Below are positions 24,346 through 37,271 of a stretch of DNA of 64,000 nt, piece after piece. How positions within the stretch are numbered: the first letter of the stretch is position 1; each line of letters begins with the position of its first letter. The stretch is from Prunella strophiata (lineage: Eukaryota > Chordata > Aves > Passeriformes > Prunellidae), in the NCBI GenBank assembly GCA_036583965.1, contig JAZBQD010000019.1, positions 5,278,530 through 5,342,529 of the forward strand. Direction: 5' to 3'. The notes under the pieces are model-generated. The model saw only the letters and a program-made list of their open reading frames with translations. It did no database searches and was not told where the DNA came from. The position numbers and the translations under genes were made by a program.

Positions 24346-26230
24346 TCAGGGATCCCACTTGTAGTGCAACCCAGGACTTCATTTCATCATTTCCTGTACA
24401 GTCCTCAGGTGGCCTGGAACAGCCTCATGCAATACAGTCAGCTCTGCTCATCACCATGTAATATTGCAAGGGAAAACCAGAGATCTCAAACCTTGGATAC
24501 AAACCCTGAGCTCCTGCTGGCCATCACAGATGTGGTACATACATTTCTGAGAGCAAAGCTTTGGTTTGCCAGGATGAGTGAAAAAAAAACAAGAGCAACA
24601 AGACAACACTCAAAAATCTTTATTAGTCCATTTTTCATGCTGTGGAGAAAACTTTGAACTTGGCACAACCTGGGCTGTCCTGCATGAAGTTAATTTACAG
24701 GGGGTTTTGTAAGGTCCCCACGGGAAGATCAGGCTGGATGAAGATTTAATCTAATACCTATTTAAGAGAGGTGTGAGTTTTAAGTGGCACAAGGAACAAA
24801 ACTGAATTCTTTCTATTTTCAACACATTTACAAAAGCTCCTGGTAGTTTGTATTGTATTGTGCAGCAAACTGAGCTGCACAGGGCTCATCTATCTCTGCT
24901 TATTGGTATTTAATTATCTTGATCTACCCTTTGGACATTATAAACCTCGGAATGTATGAAGTCTGAGAACACAGACACACAAATTGCTTCTCTTTCCATT
25001 ACAGCCCTTTGTGTTCTGGGGATGCTGCATGATGCTGGGACAAAGTGACTTTGAACCTCGAGGGGATTTGTGGTCTCAGATGTAACATTACCAGCAAAGA
25101 GCACAGGACCTGGCAGGGTATATCAAGGGATTCAGCAATGGAAAAAAAAAAAAAAATCATCTCTTTTTCCTTGAGGATTTATTCTCTAGGTTTTAGAAGA
25201 AATGAATTGCAATAGGAAAAAGAAAAAAAATAATAAAAAAGAAGCTTTTGACTTAAATAGGAAAATGAGGATGAGTAAAAAACTCTCCCCTACCCCACAG
25301 AAAAGATTTCCAACACTGAAGCAGCTACAGTCTCTTTTCCAGTTCACCACATCTGCACTGCAGCCCACCTGCTTTCCACTGTGTCTCACACCCTCACCCT
25401 CACCCAGGCAGAGCTCTGGCAGTGTGTGACAGCTCTGGGCTGGCCAGCAGGCAGGAATTCCCTTCCAGAACCTGCAGTCAGATCCCATTTGGGTACAGGA
25501 AGCCCAGGAGCCCCAGTGCTGTGGGGTTAATCTGGCACACACCCACCTTAGAGAGGTATTGGAACACCCAAAGGGAATCTGGAAACCTGGTGGGAGTAAC
25601 AGCTCCTCCTGGGCAAGCCAAGCACTCAAAATTGTCACTACAGAGAGGCAAAAGGCCTGAGAGAAAAGGTGACCTGGGGGTGCTGCTGGCTCTCCCCACA
25701 GCAGAGGCCACTCATCATCTTTAGAGATCCTTCCCAGGGAGCCCTTTGGGCCTTTGGTCCTCCCACCTTCTCCCTCTCCATCTCCACAAGCTCTGGCAAT
25801 GAAGCAGGGCCAGGCAGCTTCTCCAAGGTCCTTTTCATCTTTTCCTCCCTCTGCCACAACTGTGGCAATGTTTCAGGTCTTTCTGGAAACAGGTACCCCA
25901 AACTCCTGAGCTTCAAGGCATCATCCACCTCCCCACCTTCCCACAGCCCCCCTTGGACCCTGCCACAGGCTCCAGCTCCAGACTGTTCTGGAGTTTGGAG
26001 TGTCTGCACCAGCCAAGGGGTCTTAGACCCAGCTTTGCTCTGAAGGCACAAACATCTCAGTGCCAGGAAAATGGGCCAAGCCCAGGAAAGGCAGAAGGTG
26101 CAGGTGTGATCACACCTTTCCAGCTTTCCCAAACAGCTGTGTGGGGAGTGCTTCCCTTTGCAAAGAACAACTTCAGAGATGAGACAGGTACTGAGTCCAA
26201 AACTGCAGCTCTCTAAAATACAGCTCTCCT
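24346..26230. other. Intergenic, no gene recognised
   Basis: Mostly unique sequence without repeats I can name. It includes a minus-strand open stretch (about 25640-26132) whose 3' part is rich in charged, helix-like residues. I could not match that stretch to a family (see findings). The A/T runs at 25141-25157 and 25216-25240 are simple sequence. Confidence 0.6.
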
Positions 26231-26232
26231 GG

Positions 26233-26910
26233 AATCACAGAATCACAGAATAATGAGGTTGGAAGAGACCTCTGAGACCTCAACTCAGAATCCAGACTAC
26301 AGCACCAAGTGCCATGTCCAGCCTTTTTTTAAACACATCCAGAGATGCTGATTCTACCACCTCTCTGGGAAGAGCATTCCAGTTCTTTATTATTCTTTGG
26401 GTGAAAAATTCTTTCCTAATATCCAACCTCCACCTTCCCTGATGTAGCTTGAGACTGTGTCCTCTGGTTCTGTCATTGCTGCCAGGTGGGAGAGACTGAC
26501 CCCACCTGTGCACAACCTCCCTTCAAGGAGTTGTAGAGAGCAATAAGGTCACCTCTGAGCCTCCTCTTCTCCAGGCTGAACACCCCCAGCTCCCTCAAAC
26601 GTTGCTCACAGGGTTTGTGTTCCCAGCCCCTCCCCAGCCTCGTTGCCTCCTCTGGACACGTTCAAGCATCTCCAGATCCTTTCTGAACTGAGGGCCCAGA
26701 ACTGGACACAGCACTCAAGATGTGTCTCACCAGTGCTGAGCACAGGGGCAGAATGACCTCCCTGCTCCTGCTGGCCACACCATTCCTAATGCAGGCCAGG
26801 AGCCATTGGCCTTCTTGGCCACCAAGGCACATTGCTGGCTCATGTTCAGCTGCTGTCACCAGCACCCCCAGGTCTCTTTCTGCCTGATAGTCCCACTCTT
26901 ACCACAAGCT
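26233..26910 (-). mobile_element. CR1 LINE fragment, antisense, long
   Basis: Begins with GAATCACAGAATCACAGAAT and GAGGTTGGAAGAGACCTCTG (CR1 3' end read backwards). It runs through CTCCTCTTCTCCAGGCTGAA and CAGAACTGGACACAGCACTC to GCCATTGGCCTTCTTGGCCA. At nearly 700 bp it is one of the two longest CR1 fragments in the window. Confidence 0.95.
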
Positions 26911-27678
26911 GTAAAATGGGGAGACTGGTTCACCTTGGATCTTTAGTAAGTGCAATTTCAACAGTACCAGAGTCTAAGTAACAGCATTTTTGCTGCATGT
27001 TGTGTAATTTAACCTCCCTTCACTTTCACTGCTCTGAGGTTTGCTGGGGGTATCACAGCACAGAGACCCTGCCTGGCCTTTAATTCCCACATCATGCAAG
27101 AGCTTTCAGCTCCTCCAGCCCTCCAGCTTGGAATGCAATGTGATTAAAGGTGGTGCTTCCCTGGGTAAGCCTGACTGACTGCTCCATCCTTCATCCCTGC
27201 ACATCAACAGCTGCTCTAGGAGTGCTGAGGATTGCCTCTGTTTCTCTGGAAAGATGGCTTCTGCAAGGAAATCCAGTGAAAGGAGCTCAAACAGCAAAAC
27301 TATCAGACCTGTGGCCTGGCACAGCCATGGGGTGGGTGTTTGTCAGGGGTCAGAGAGGAGGAAGCCAACATGGCCAGTTCTCCCTTCTTCCCAGCTTCAG
27401 CCTCTTTGCAGAGACAGAGCTGAGCAGAGCAGGCAGGTGAGTAGCTGGGACATACAAGACACATGCAGCACTGGCCTAGTTTCAGCAGGGCTTGGCAGCT
27501 GGATTTACCACCCAAGTGTCTGAAGGGCTCTGCACTCCCCTCTAGAACACACAGCTACTGAAATGGCTCCTTGTCCTGGAGGGGGCTGGCCCAGCAGTGT
27601 GGATCTGAAGCCATGGTGTTATCTGAGGTGATGATTTCCAAATGCATCCTCCATGTGCAGCAGGATCTCTGCTTGCCA

Positions 27679-28313
27679 CTGCAATGTTGGAACCCAGGAC
27701 ATCCCTCTGGCTGCCCTGGATGGCTCCAGCCCCTGGCAGGGGGCTCAGAGGCCTTGGCACAGAGCCCAAGACCCCTGTGCCTTTGATCCTGAGCCATGGA
27801 AAAGATTACCAACTTTATATGAAGAGTTGCAAGCCACAAAAATTAAGTAGAGTAATAATAAGTTTCTCACAGTGTGAAACAATAGAATTTTAGGGTTTTT
27901 TAGATAAGGGTTCAGGGGCCAAGATGGAGGAATTTGGGTGTGTTCTGTCCTTCTTTCTCCTTCTTCACAGCCTCCATCTTCTGGGTGATGGTGGCACTTT
28001 TGGATTGGTTCAGAGTAGAGTTGGACTGTGTAACACAGGTGATAGGTATTGGAAAATAACTGTAAATAATGTACAGGTAGTTTTTAGTATAAAAAGACAA
28101 CAGCACCCCAGAGGTGGGCAGTGTGCCTTGGACTGACCTGCTGAACAGACCTGGGCTGGTCAGGGGAAAAATCTGCTAGATAAGAAATAATAAACAACCT
28201 TGAAAACTGCACAAGAAGCTCCTGACTCCTTCTTCGGTTTCTCGGGTCAGAACACAGAGACTCTCTCACTGATCGGGGTCATCTCGAGGTACTGAGAGAC
28301 ACTGACACTGCAA
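27679..28313 (+). mobile_element. Solo LTR (family B, copy 1) with 6-bp target-site duplication
   Basis: The LTR itself is 27685-28307 (623 bp), beginning TGTTGGAACCC and ending GACA. It is flanked by a perfect CTGCAA repeat (27679-27684 and 28308-28313). A 6-bp duplication is typical of avian ERVK-like (alpha/betaretrovirus-related) insertions. A TATA box (TATAAAAAG at 28088) and AATAAA (28189-28194) are in the expected order. It is closely related to the inverted copy at 31329-31956. No internal viral genes are present. The open frames within it are not genes. Confidence 0.93.
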
Positions 28314-31300
28314 GTGCTGCTCAGGAGCATCTTCAGAACAATAATCTTTTCCTCCTTTTGCAGAGCTCATCCTGGGAGCCCAGCCCAGGGATACCAAAAG
28401 AAGAAGCATTAGAATTTGTCCTGTAGAGATTCCCAGCTGCATGGAACAGGACTTCCTCCTCTGGGCCCTGGCAGAGCAGTTTCAGAGGCCAGTCATCACT
28501 GAGGAAAGTGTTCAGACTGACACCACTGGGTCTGGTGCTACTTAATTGCACTGTTAATGATCCAGCTGAAAGGAAAGAATGAGACAAAATAGCCAAGGGG
28601 AGCCCTGAGCAGATCATCCCAGAAGTTGATATGGACAATGGTCTGATACTGGTTAAACAGTGAAAGCAAACAAAAAGATAATTACAATTAAAATATCCAC
28701 AAATTTGCTTAGGGAGAAGCTGAAAAACAGGGAGACAAAGGTCTGGCCAGAATTGTGTCAATCATAGGACAGTTAGGCTGGTACTTGAAAGGTACAGCCA
28801 GAGATGCAGGAACAGATTTTTAATGGATTCTCATTCCCTTGCATTACATCAGGAGGTATTTGTGCACAGAGTGCTCTGTACATTACAGAGCTCCTCAGCA
28901 AGTCCATTAGGGGTTGGCTTCTGAGTCCTGATTTATGCTGATCCATGCCTTTATCAGGCTCTGAGTGTTGATTATGCACCATTTGCACATCTCTGGAAAC
29001 CCATGGATACTAAAGATTACAGCTTGTGAGCTGGAGGAGACTCAAATGGTTTTCATTTCTAATTTGTCATGGCACAGAGGGTACCAGAGACTCAGCCTAT
29101 GGAGATAAAACCTACAACCCCTTCCAAAACCCACAAGAGATTTCTCCTTTTAGTGTAACTGAGAGGCACAATCTCCATTCCTAGGATCCAGAGCTGCTGC
29201 AATATGAAAATATTGACAAAGTGCAGTGAAAGGGAACACATGCTTGGTGAAAACAATGTTCTGTGCCCAGAGATACCTCTAAGCAATTGTCACCTGAGGG
29301 TAACCAGCAGTGCTTCCTAGAGCTGCTGTGAGGATATTGATGTGCAGGACATTGGTTCATCTAAAAATACCATGCTATTGGTAACCTGAGAGATCAAATT
29401 TAATCTAAGGGGTCTAGAGGAGAGGGAAAAACTGAACAATTGCAATTGCTGCCTCGGTGTAACCTTGATAGCTGGGAATCATATTCCCCCAATGAGCTAC
29501 ATATTTGTCTTTCCTCCCATTTTTATAGCACAGGCCTCATTTTCTTGCTTTGTATACAAATGAGAACCAAGAACAGCTTCACAGCATCCATCAGGGCTAA
29601 TCCACAAATCAAAATCCAGCTCAGAACTCCCCACCTCTCACTTTTAATTTGCACATTGCTCATGGGAAGGAGTTATCTGAGGAAGAGGCTGATGCCTGTC
29701 ACCCTGCCAAGCCTGAGCACAGCAACTCTGTCCCAAAATTCTGGATGTGTCCAGCTGCCCCTTGGAGCTGAAGGTTGGGAATTCCCAGAAGATTTGGGAA
29801 TGCTGAACACAACCCTTTGCCAACTGGTGCCCACACACTTCACCTCTGAGATGGGAATTGTGGAGATCAGCAGGGCAATGCCAGACCTGTCCTGCAGGGT
29901 TTGGACACCAGAGACCCACAGGTGGCTGAGCCAGGCAGGAATTGCACTTTGTCAGTGTGAAGCTGAGCTGGAGCTGTTCTGAGATCTATTTTGTATTAAA
30001 TTCATGGAATTAAACTCCAGTCAACAGAAGTGCTGTACAACCAGGCTCTATTTCACACTTGTAATTAGTCCCATTGACTTCAAAGAAGCTGTTTTTGTAC
30101 AATATTTGCAGGGCTGGGATTTGTCTTCCATTTAATTGATATATCATTTGGCACTTGATATCAGCCCTTCAAAGGGAACATTAATGTTTTACATTTCAAA
30201 ATCACTTTGTAGTGCATTCTGTATATCACATTATTCAAACTGGGGACAACAACCTGCAAATTCTCACCAGCTCTACTCATCTGTGGCTTTATTTTGTGAA
30301 TTAAATGCCTGCAATGAACACAAGCCTACATTCCCCAGATTCTAGCTGATGTCAGTGCTGAAAAAGCAAAACCAGGCAGGATTAATCCCTGATATAAATG
30401 ACCTCTAAAATCATCATTTTTTATTCTCTGTGTTTTGCAGTGGAATTGGTAGTTAAGTAAATAAGTCTGATTACTTGTTATTATAACCTGTGCCATGTTC
30501 TTTTCTTAATGTAACTTAACTTTTACCAAAAAAAAATCAAAACCTGAACTGTGTGCAAGGTTCAGCTGGCTTCCTGTGAACAGCTCCATTGTATAAGTAA
30601 AATAATTTTCTAAAAAAAAAAAAAGAAAAGAAGTGAAATCAGATCCAGGGCCCTCTGCTGGATTGTGAGGAAATCCTTATCTTCCTCAAAATGCTGAAAT
30701 TATTTGCTGCCCTGGAAAGTTCAGAGTTTGCATCAACAGAAAACCTTTGGCCTTTAACATTGTCTTCATGAAAACAGAACTGCAGATTACAGCTCATCTC
30801 TGTGACAGCTCCCAAGCAGTGCCACAGGGAAGGTTTCCCAGAGTAAGGCATACAGGATCTGTCCTTTTTGTGTCCAAGAAGAAAAAATAACAATACCCCA
30901 TTCATTGTAGTTTCCTTATCTGAATTCTTATCAACTCATTGCAGCTGAGCATGGCAGAGAAATAGATTAAAAAAAAAAAAAAAAAAAGAGAGAGATCAGA
31001 AGCAGTGAAGATGCTGTAAGAGGAAATGAGCTTTTGACCTTCACACTGCTTGGGGAATTGTTGAGAAAAATTCAAGCAAGTGGAAGGAGTTGAGTATTTT
31101 CTGCAGTTTATACTTGGAAGTCTTATCAACCCTCCCCCAAGATTTCCCCTGCCTTCAGGGGATGGAAAGGCCACATGTCCTCATGGTCCTGTCACCCACC
31201 CCAGGCAGCAGGAGCTTTGAGAGGTCCAGGACCTCAGTCAGCACAGAAAAATGGAGATGGGCTCTGGGGGGAAAACCAGTGAGATAACTGAGCTTGCAGG

Positions 31301-31322
31301 ATAGAAAGGCCAAATCCAGATG
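28314..31322. other. Intergenic, no gene recognised
   Basis: Unique sequence between two inverted solo LTRs. A plus-strand 180-codon open frame (29440-29982) overlaps an open frame on the other strand and shows no motif, signal peptide or splice context. I regard it as chance. A-runs lie at about 30612-30624 and 30968-30987. Confidence 0.6.
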
Positions 31323-31962
31323 GAAGGATGCTGGAGGTCTTTTAGGAGCTCGAGATGGGTTTGATATATGTTTGAGAGTCTTTGTTTTCTAGCTTGAGAA
31401 CTGAAGAAGGAGTCAGGACTCTTCATTTGTAGTTTTCAAGGTTGTTTATTTTTCCTTATCTAACAAATTTTCTCCCTGACCAGCTGAGCTCTGTTCAGCA
31501 GGTCAGTCTGAGGCACACTGCCCATTTCTGGGTGGTGTTGTCTTTTTTTATACTAAAAACTACCTGTACATTATTTACAGTTATTTTCCAATACCTATCA
31601 CCTGTGTTACACAGTCCAACTCTACTCTGAACCAATCCAAAAGTGCCACCATCACCCAGAAGATGGAGGCTGTGAAGAAGGAGAAAGAAGGACAGAACAT
31701 GCCCAAATTCCTCCATCTTGACCCCCGAACCCTCATTCTAAAAAACCCCAAAATTCTACTTTTTCACCCTGTGATAAACTAATTATTACTCTACTTAATT
31801 TTTGTGGCTTGCAACTCTTCATATAAGGTTGGTAATTTTTTCCATGGCTCAAAATCAAAGGCACAGGGGTCTTGGGCTCTGTGCCAAGGCCTCTGAACCC
31901 CCTGCCAGGGGCTGGAGCCATCCAGGGCAGCCAGAGGGATGTCCTGGGTTCTAACAGAAGGA
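31323..31962 (-). mobile_element. Solo LTR (family B, copy 2, inverted) with 6-bp target-site duplication
   Basis: The LTR itself is 31329-31956 (628 bp) on the minus strand, beginning TGTTAGAACCC. It is flanked by a perfect GAAGGA repeat (31323-31328 and 31957-31962). The reverse complement carries the same TATA region and polyadenylation signal (TTTATT on the plus strand at 31445-31450) as the copy at 27685-28307. The different target duplications show that the two copies are independent insertions. Confidence 0.93.
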
Positions 31963-33785
31963 GGGTTGTGATGCTAAAAGGAAACATTTCAGGTCAGCAG
32001 TGTCTCTGTTCAGCTGTTGGTAGGACAGGTTTCACAAGCTCTTTCTGGACAAAATTAGCCTGGATGCCACAACTGAGTCCTTCCTCCATGTCACACCACA
32101 GAATTCCTGTGACATTCCCAAAAATGCTTCTGAAAAATGGCAGAATCTTGGCAAGTCTGTCTCTGCAGCTAGGGATGATGAATCAAAGTGAGATGAACAC
32201 ATCATAAGTGACTACATGATTCAGTTTAGTGTTGAAAACTTAAAAGCTGTGTGATGCTGCTTGAGGCTTGACTCGTGGAAACAGGGAGGAATTATTTGCC
32301 ATTCCATTTTTTATCTGACTTTTCAGAGCTTTCTTAGCATTCCCTACTTGCAGCTGTATCAAACTATCAGATTGGTTACCTTTGTGCTCATTTTTAAATG
32401 TTCACTGTTTTATATACAATAAGTTTGGAAATCATTTTGGTTAATATGAACACTTCTGTGAAAGTTGAATGACACTACCTCAAAGCAGTGGCTTGGATTC
32501 TGGATTTGCATTTCCATCTCCCAGCTGAAGCAGTTAAGCAGAAAATAATTAATAATTCTGAACCTATGTTTTTGGTGGTGAAAGTATTGCTGTCAGAGTT
32601 TTTTCCAGCTCTGGTATTCTCAGTATTGAAAGTTACATCAAGTGAGATCATGAAAAAGAAATGTGAGAACTTGAAGTCTTTTTTTACTTTAATTATTCAT
32701 TTGTCAGTGTTGGACAGAGCCCAGAATCTCAATGCTTTTATCAATTTGATTGTATATTAAGAATAAAGTGTAACTGCCTGGCATCTGGTGAGTGAGTGGG
32801 CATGGTCAGATAATAAATGCTCCCAGAGCATATTTATTTAATCAAGGAATGCAAGTCTCAAGGGGGTAGATTAAAAGATATCTCTGAGAACAATGAAATG
32901 ACCTTGTACAGATATGTATGGAAATGAGTCTTACAATGCAAAGAATCAAAACTTCAGTTTTAATTAAAATCAGAAAACTCATTGGGAGAGCTTAATTTCC
33001 CAAGCATGACTACTTTAACTTTGGCTTATTTTCTATGAAAACAGACAATCAATGAAGTTAGAATCTGCATCTTCACCTTGTTAAAGATCTGTTCTAGCTT
33101 GCTAAAAACACCTCTGTGAAGTCATTACCTTATGACTATTTACCTAAAGCATGCCTTGTCCTAGTGCCACAGTGATAAGCTACAAAGGATCCAGGTTATC
33201 TCAAAAATGCACTACATCTAAGTGACTCTTCTTGCAAGAGAAAAACATTCTGACCTGCTCTTCCATCCAGTTTTCCACATATTCCTGTCTCCACACCATC
33301 ATTTTCACCACTGGGTCTGGAAAGCCCAGTTCCAGCAGCTCTGATCAGAAACCCTCTGCTGTGGTTGTCACTCTGATGACAGAACACCCTCCTGTGTGCC
33401 TGAGAAAGAGGAGAGGGGATCACTGAATGTTTCCAGCATCTTATTTTCCCAAAGTGAAACACACAGTTAAGTGGCAGCTTAATATTAAAAAAAGAAAAAA
33501 AACCACCAAAACACAAGTGATCTCCAGAGAGTAGTAAGCTGTTCAAATATAAAACTACAATTAGTTTAAAAACTAAAAATTAGGAAAGCTAAAATTAGTA
33601 GCTAATTTTGCAGTCTGCACTGGCCAATCCTCATACCTGAGGTCTGATCTTTTAGATACTGACTTTCATGGCTATTGCCTCAGTTTTGTGAACTTTTCAG
33701 GAGCCACGTGGCCCCAGAATCTGAGGTTCTTCTATGACATTTTGAATTATGTAGCTGGAATTGATGGTCCTGAACCCCTTTTGAA
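31963..33785. other. Intergenic, no gene recognised
   Basis: AT-rich unique sequence. The open frames here are short, lack splice signals and have no recognisable domain. Confidence 0.55.
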
Positions 33786-33960
33786 ATCATAGCATCAGAG
33801 AATAGTTAGGACTGGAAAGGACCTTGCAGATCATCTAGCTCCAATCCTCTCCTGCCATGGGCAGTGACATCTTCCTCTAGCCCAGGCTGCTCAGGGTCCA
33901 TGAGCATCCTCCCCATGAAATGTTTCCTCCTGCATCATCCTCTCTAGGATACAGATCTTG
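33786..33960 (-). mobile_element. CR1 LINE 3'-end fragment, antisense
   Basis: AGCATCAGAGAATAGTTAGG then ACTGGAAAGGACCTTGCAGA and CATGGGCAGTGACATCTTCC: a diverged antisense CR1 3' end. Confidence 0.85.
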
Positions 33961-34529
33961 CTCATGCCAACAAAAAGGAAACCAAACACCACTTGTGGTG
34001 AGCAATTAAGAATCCCCAGCCCAACATTCACAACTTTTGGCCACCATCTCCTCCTTTTCAGCAGCTTTCAGAGAATCCTCCTCCCTGTGTTTTGTACTTT
34101 TGCCATTGAGCTCCAGGGTTTGAATCACCAAGGCCCCATGACATGACTCCTGATGAAGAGTGACAATTAATACTGACTTGTTCATCATGCTGGCACATCT
34201 TGAAATTACCTGGATTGCTGCTTTATTCAGCCTTATTTTAGGCAACCCAAATGATGAGTCATCCATGAGTCCCTTTGAGAAAATATTGCATAACCACTCT
34301 CAGAACTTTCTCAAGAAAGTAATTCTCTCACTGCCCTTCAAATGTTTATGATCTCAAATCTACTTTCATCTTATAATACAGAATTGCTTAAAATATAAAG
34401 ATATAAGGGACTTCCTGGCTTGCCAGACACAGTCCTTTTCTATTTCAGGCAACAATGTCATATAAGCTGTTCACTGTCATTTCAAAATAGAGTGATCTGT
34501 CTCTCTTGTTTCTACTAAAAAGCAGTTCC

Positions 34530-34760
34530 AAAAACTCACTCCTTTCAGGGCTAGACAAATTCTTCTAATCTCCAGCCTAAATTTATTCATGGCCAGTTTA
34601 CAGCCATTTGTTCTTGTGCCAACAGTGTACTTCAGCTTAAAGAACTTTTCCCCCTCCTCCGTGTTTTCTTTGCTGATGTATTCATGGCTTTGTTAAAGTC
34701 ATTCCCTATTTTCATTTTGCTGTGGGTTTTAAACTTGGTGCAATTCGTTCTGCTTTTGTT
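34530..34760 (-). mobile_element. Old CR1 LINE fragment, antisense
   Basis: TTCATGGCCAGTTTACAGCC, CCATTTGTTCTTGTGCCAAC and the following TTAAAGAACTTTTCCCCCTC match the older, more diverged CR1 types. No coding potential remains. Confidence 0.75.
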
Positions 34761-35764
34761 ATCAACAGTTTTCTGAATCTAGCTGCAGTGCCACAGGTGT
34801 GCTTTTACCATGGTTGAATCAGGAGGTTTCCTGACACAATGTCCTGTATATGCAGAACAAATCGACCACCCCCATTTCCATTTCAATATATCACTGTCCT
34901 TTCACTTCCCTGCTGCTGTGCACTTAACCTCTGCTTTTCTATGGACCTACTCACATTCCTGCCTCCCCTTGAGAATAGGAATATGGGGAAGAGGAAAGGC
35001 AGATTTATCAGTTTACAAAAGAGGTAATTCTTTAAAACTAATTTCCAGACTCCATTTCCTAGTTGCTCTATTTTTCCCCCCTGGTTGGTGTTTGCATCCT
35101 GTTCCAGAGCTGAATCATTTACACTTTTCTTTTTTTTTTTTTTTTTTTTTTGTGCTTTTAAGTGCTCTTTCAGATAATGGAAATTCATTAGATTTTTTTT
35201 CAGCCCAGCTCAGCTCACAATCATCCCCAGCAGTTAGAACTGAAGCATGGTGTGCCTCAGACATCTGCCCAGTCTTGCCTAGCAGAGTCTTCAAAAACAT
35301 CTCCAGTGTGCATCAAAGGAAATTAATTCTATGGCTCATGCACCCAGGAGTTAATTGAAAATCCTCCCTGCTTTTTCCAGGTGCTGAGCATTAAGACAAG
35401 GCACAGCAAAAACTGTCCAACAACCCCAGAAGTCAAAAAGGGCTGTGAAGTCTGGTCAGACAGCAGCTGTGCTACTGAGAGGTTTTGTTCACCCAATGGC
35501 TTGGTCATAAAAACTGAAGGCAGATAAAGGGAAAGGAGAAATGAAATAAAGTAAGAATTACAAAGAGTCATCATGAGTCCAGCCAAAGGATTGTTCAGGA
35601 TCCTGTGTCTGAGACAATCCAGTTTCAGCTGTCTAGAGAATGTGCACAGGGGAAAAAATCAGGAGCTAAGTGATCCCTTTCACAAGGACTGAAAATCCTC
35701 TGCCCTCCTTCCTCCACAGAGCCTTGCAGATTTCCTGCAATCTTTGCTGAAAGATTTCCTGAGT

Positions 35765-36150
35765 CAGATATTGAAACCACATCCTTCTGTTTAACAGCCT
35801 TTGATGGAGGCAAATCCATAAATTTGTCTAATCTCATTTTTAATTCATTTATGCTTTCAGCTTCCATGGCATCCTGTAGCAATGAGTTTCACAATTTAAT
35901 TATAGACTGCTTGAAGAAATACTTCCTTCTGTTTGTTCAGGACCTGCTGATGATCTCATGGTTGTACAGTAAGAAACAATGGCTATAGTTCCCCCCTTAC
36001 ATCTTCCATGCCAGTGTGGAGCATAATTTATATATTTTACATACCTCTCTTTCCAAGGGGAGCACTTCTATTTAGCCTCTCATCATATGGAAAATATTCC
36101 ATGCTGCTGATCATTTTCAGCACTCTTCCCTGAGATTTTTCTAGCTATCT
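35765..36150 (-). mobile_element. Old CR1 LINE fragment, antisense
   Basis: TTCCATGGCATCCTGTAGCA, ATGAGTTTCACAATTTAATT and AGAAATACTTCCTTCTGTTT are landmarks of an old CR1 subfamily, antisense. Diverged CR1-like sequence may continue to about 36600 after a T-run (36151-36170). Confidence 0.78.
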
Positions 36151-36619
36151 TTTTTTTTTTTTTTTTTTTAATTGACAATGAGGAAGTGGGAAGAGGTCAA
36201 ACTGCTTGCACAATGTAAGGTGTGGGCACACTGGGGATTTGCTGCTGCAGTGTGCTGGATTTTTATCTCACCCTTCAGTGGTTATTAAATTTTTGTCTGT
36301 TTCTTTGGGGTTTTTTTCATTGCTCCCAAACATTTTCCTATTATTTTCATTGAATTATCCACAATGACTCAGATAATTTTTCTTGAGATGTGACAGCTAA
36401 TTTGGAGCTCACTGGTGCACATCTACTCATGCTGGTGTTCCTCCTCCAGCTATCAATGTGGAGTTTGGTATCTACAGTTTCATGATCCAGTCACTCAGAT
36501 TTTATGAAGTCCCTTCTGCAACTCTTTGCAGACAGCTTTAGTTCTTACTAACCTAATTCCACATAATCTGCAGCCCTCGTCACATCACTGTTTGTTGATT
36601 CCTTAACTTCTTTTCTGCC

Positions 36620-37175
36620 TCTGTCAAGGTCAGGATTGAAGTGCTTGAGACAGTATTTCATGTTCAGACTCAGATGTTTATTAATTCTTATTTATAGAAG
36701 TCATGAGTTCTACAGCATTCTACTAACAAGCTACAAAATGGCCAACTAGCTTTCTCTACAAGGCCTTTTAAGGATAAAATTAAGACATTTTGTCCAATTT
36801 AGAAATGACACCTAAATTATTTTCACTTTTAACCCAATAACCAACCACCCATGCCCCGCAATGCAGACTTTTCTGTCCAATTACACAAAACCACCCAAAC
36901 CCATGGAGAAGGTGAAAAAAGAAGGACCAGCCTCCAACCTAAAACCTCCATCTTAGTTTTATATATATTACTATATGTTAAAACCTTAAACTCTAAGTTT
37001 TCCACCATGTGATATTACACGTTCAAATTACACACCCACAATCCCAGTTCTATCATTCAATTTTGGAAGCTTTCTCCATGGCCTCAGGTCAAATGCAGAG
37101 TTCTCTTGAGGGTCTGTGCCTTTCAGCACAGAAAGCCCAAAACTCTCAGTATCCAGGGTTCCAAGCCCTGTTCTC
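36620..37175 (-). mobile_element. Putative LTR, antisense
   Basis: LTR-like unit on the minus strand: an antisense polyadenylation signal (TTTATT, 36677-36682), AT-rich body, and a 5'-end-like block near 37060-37175. It has no internal retroviral genes, and I could not find a convincing target-site duplication, so the ends are approximate. The minisatellite starts about 100 bp beyond it. Confidence 0.5.
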
Positions 37176-37271
37176 TGTTTTCCACATCATTTATGACTAT
37201 GATGAGCAGGACAAAGCCAGCACTGGCTCCCCTGATTGTTACTGGGAGGATCCATCCTTTGAACACTCTGC

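Noticed and set aside
25186..25857. 223-codon minus-strand open frame
   Set aside because: It overlaps another open frame in a different phase and ends in a phenylalanine run from A-rich DNA. There are no motifs; only the charged part of the neighbouring frame was kept as a weak finding.
27642..28136. Matching open frames in the two inverted elements (27642-28136 and 31495-31987) as a gene family
   Set aside because: They lie inside solo LTRs defined by TG...CA ends and 6-bp target duplications. LTRs of this kind do not normally encode these frames.
29440..29982. 180-codon plus-strand open frame between the solo LTRs
   Set aside because: No domain, no splice sites, an overlapping open frame on the other strand and no compositional signal.
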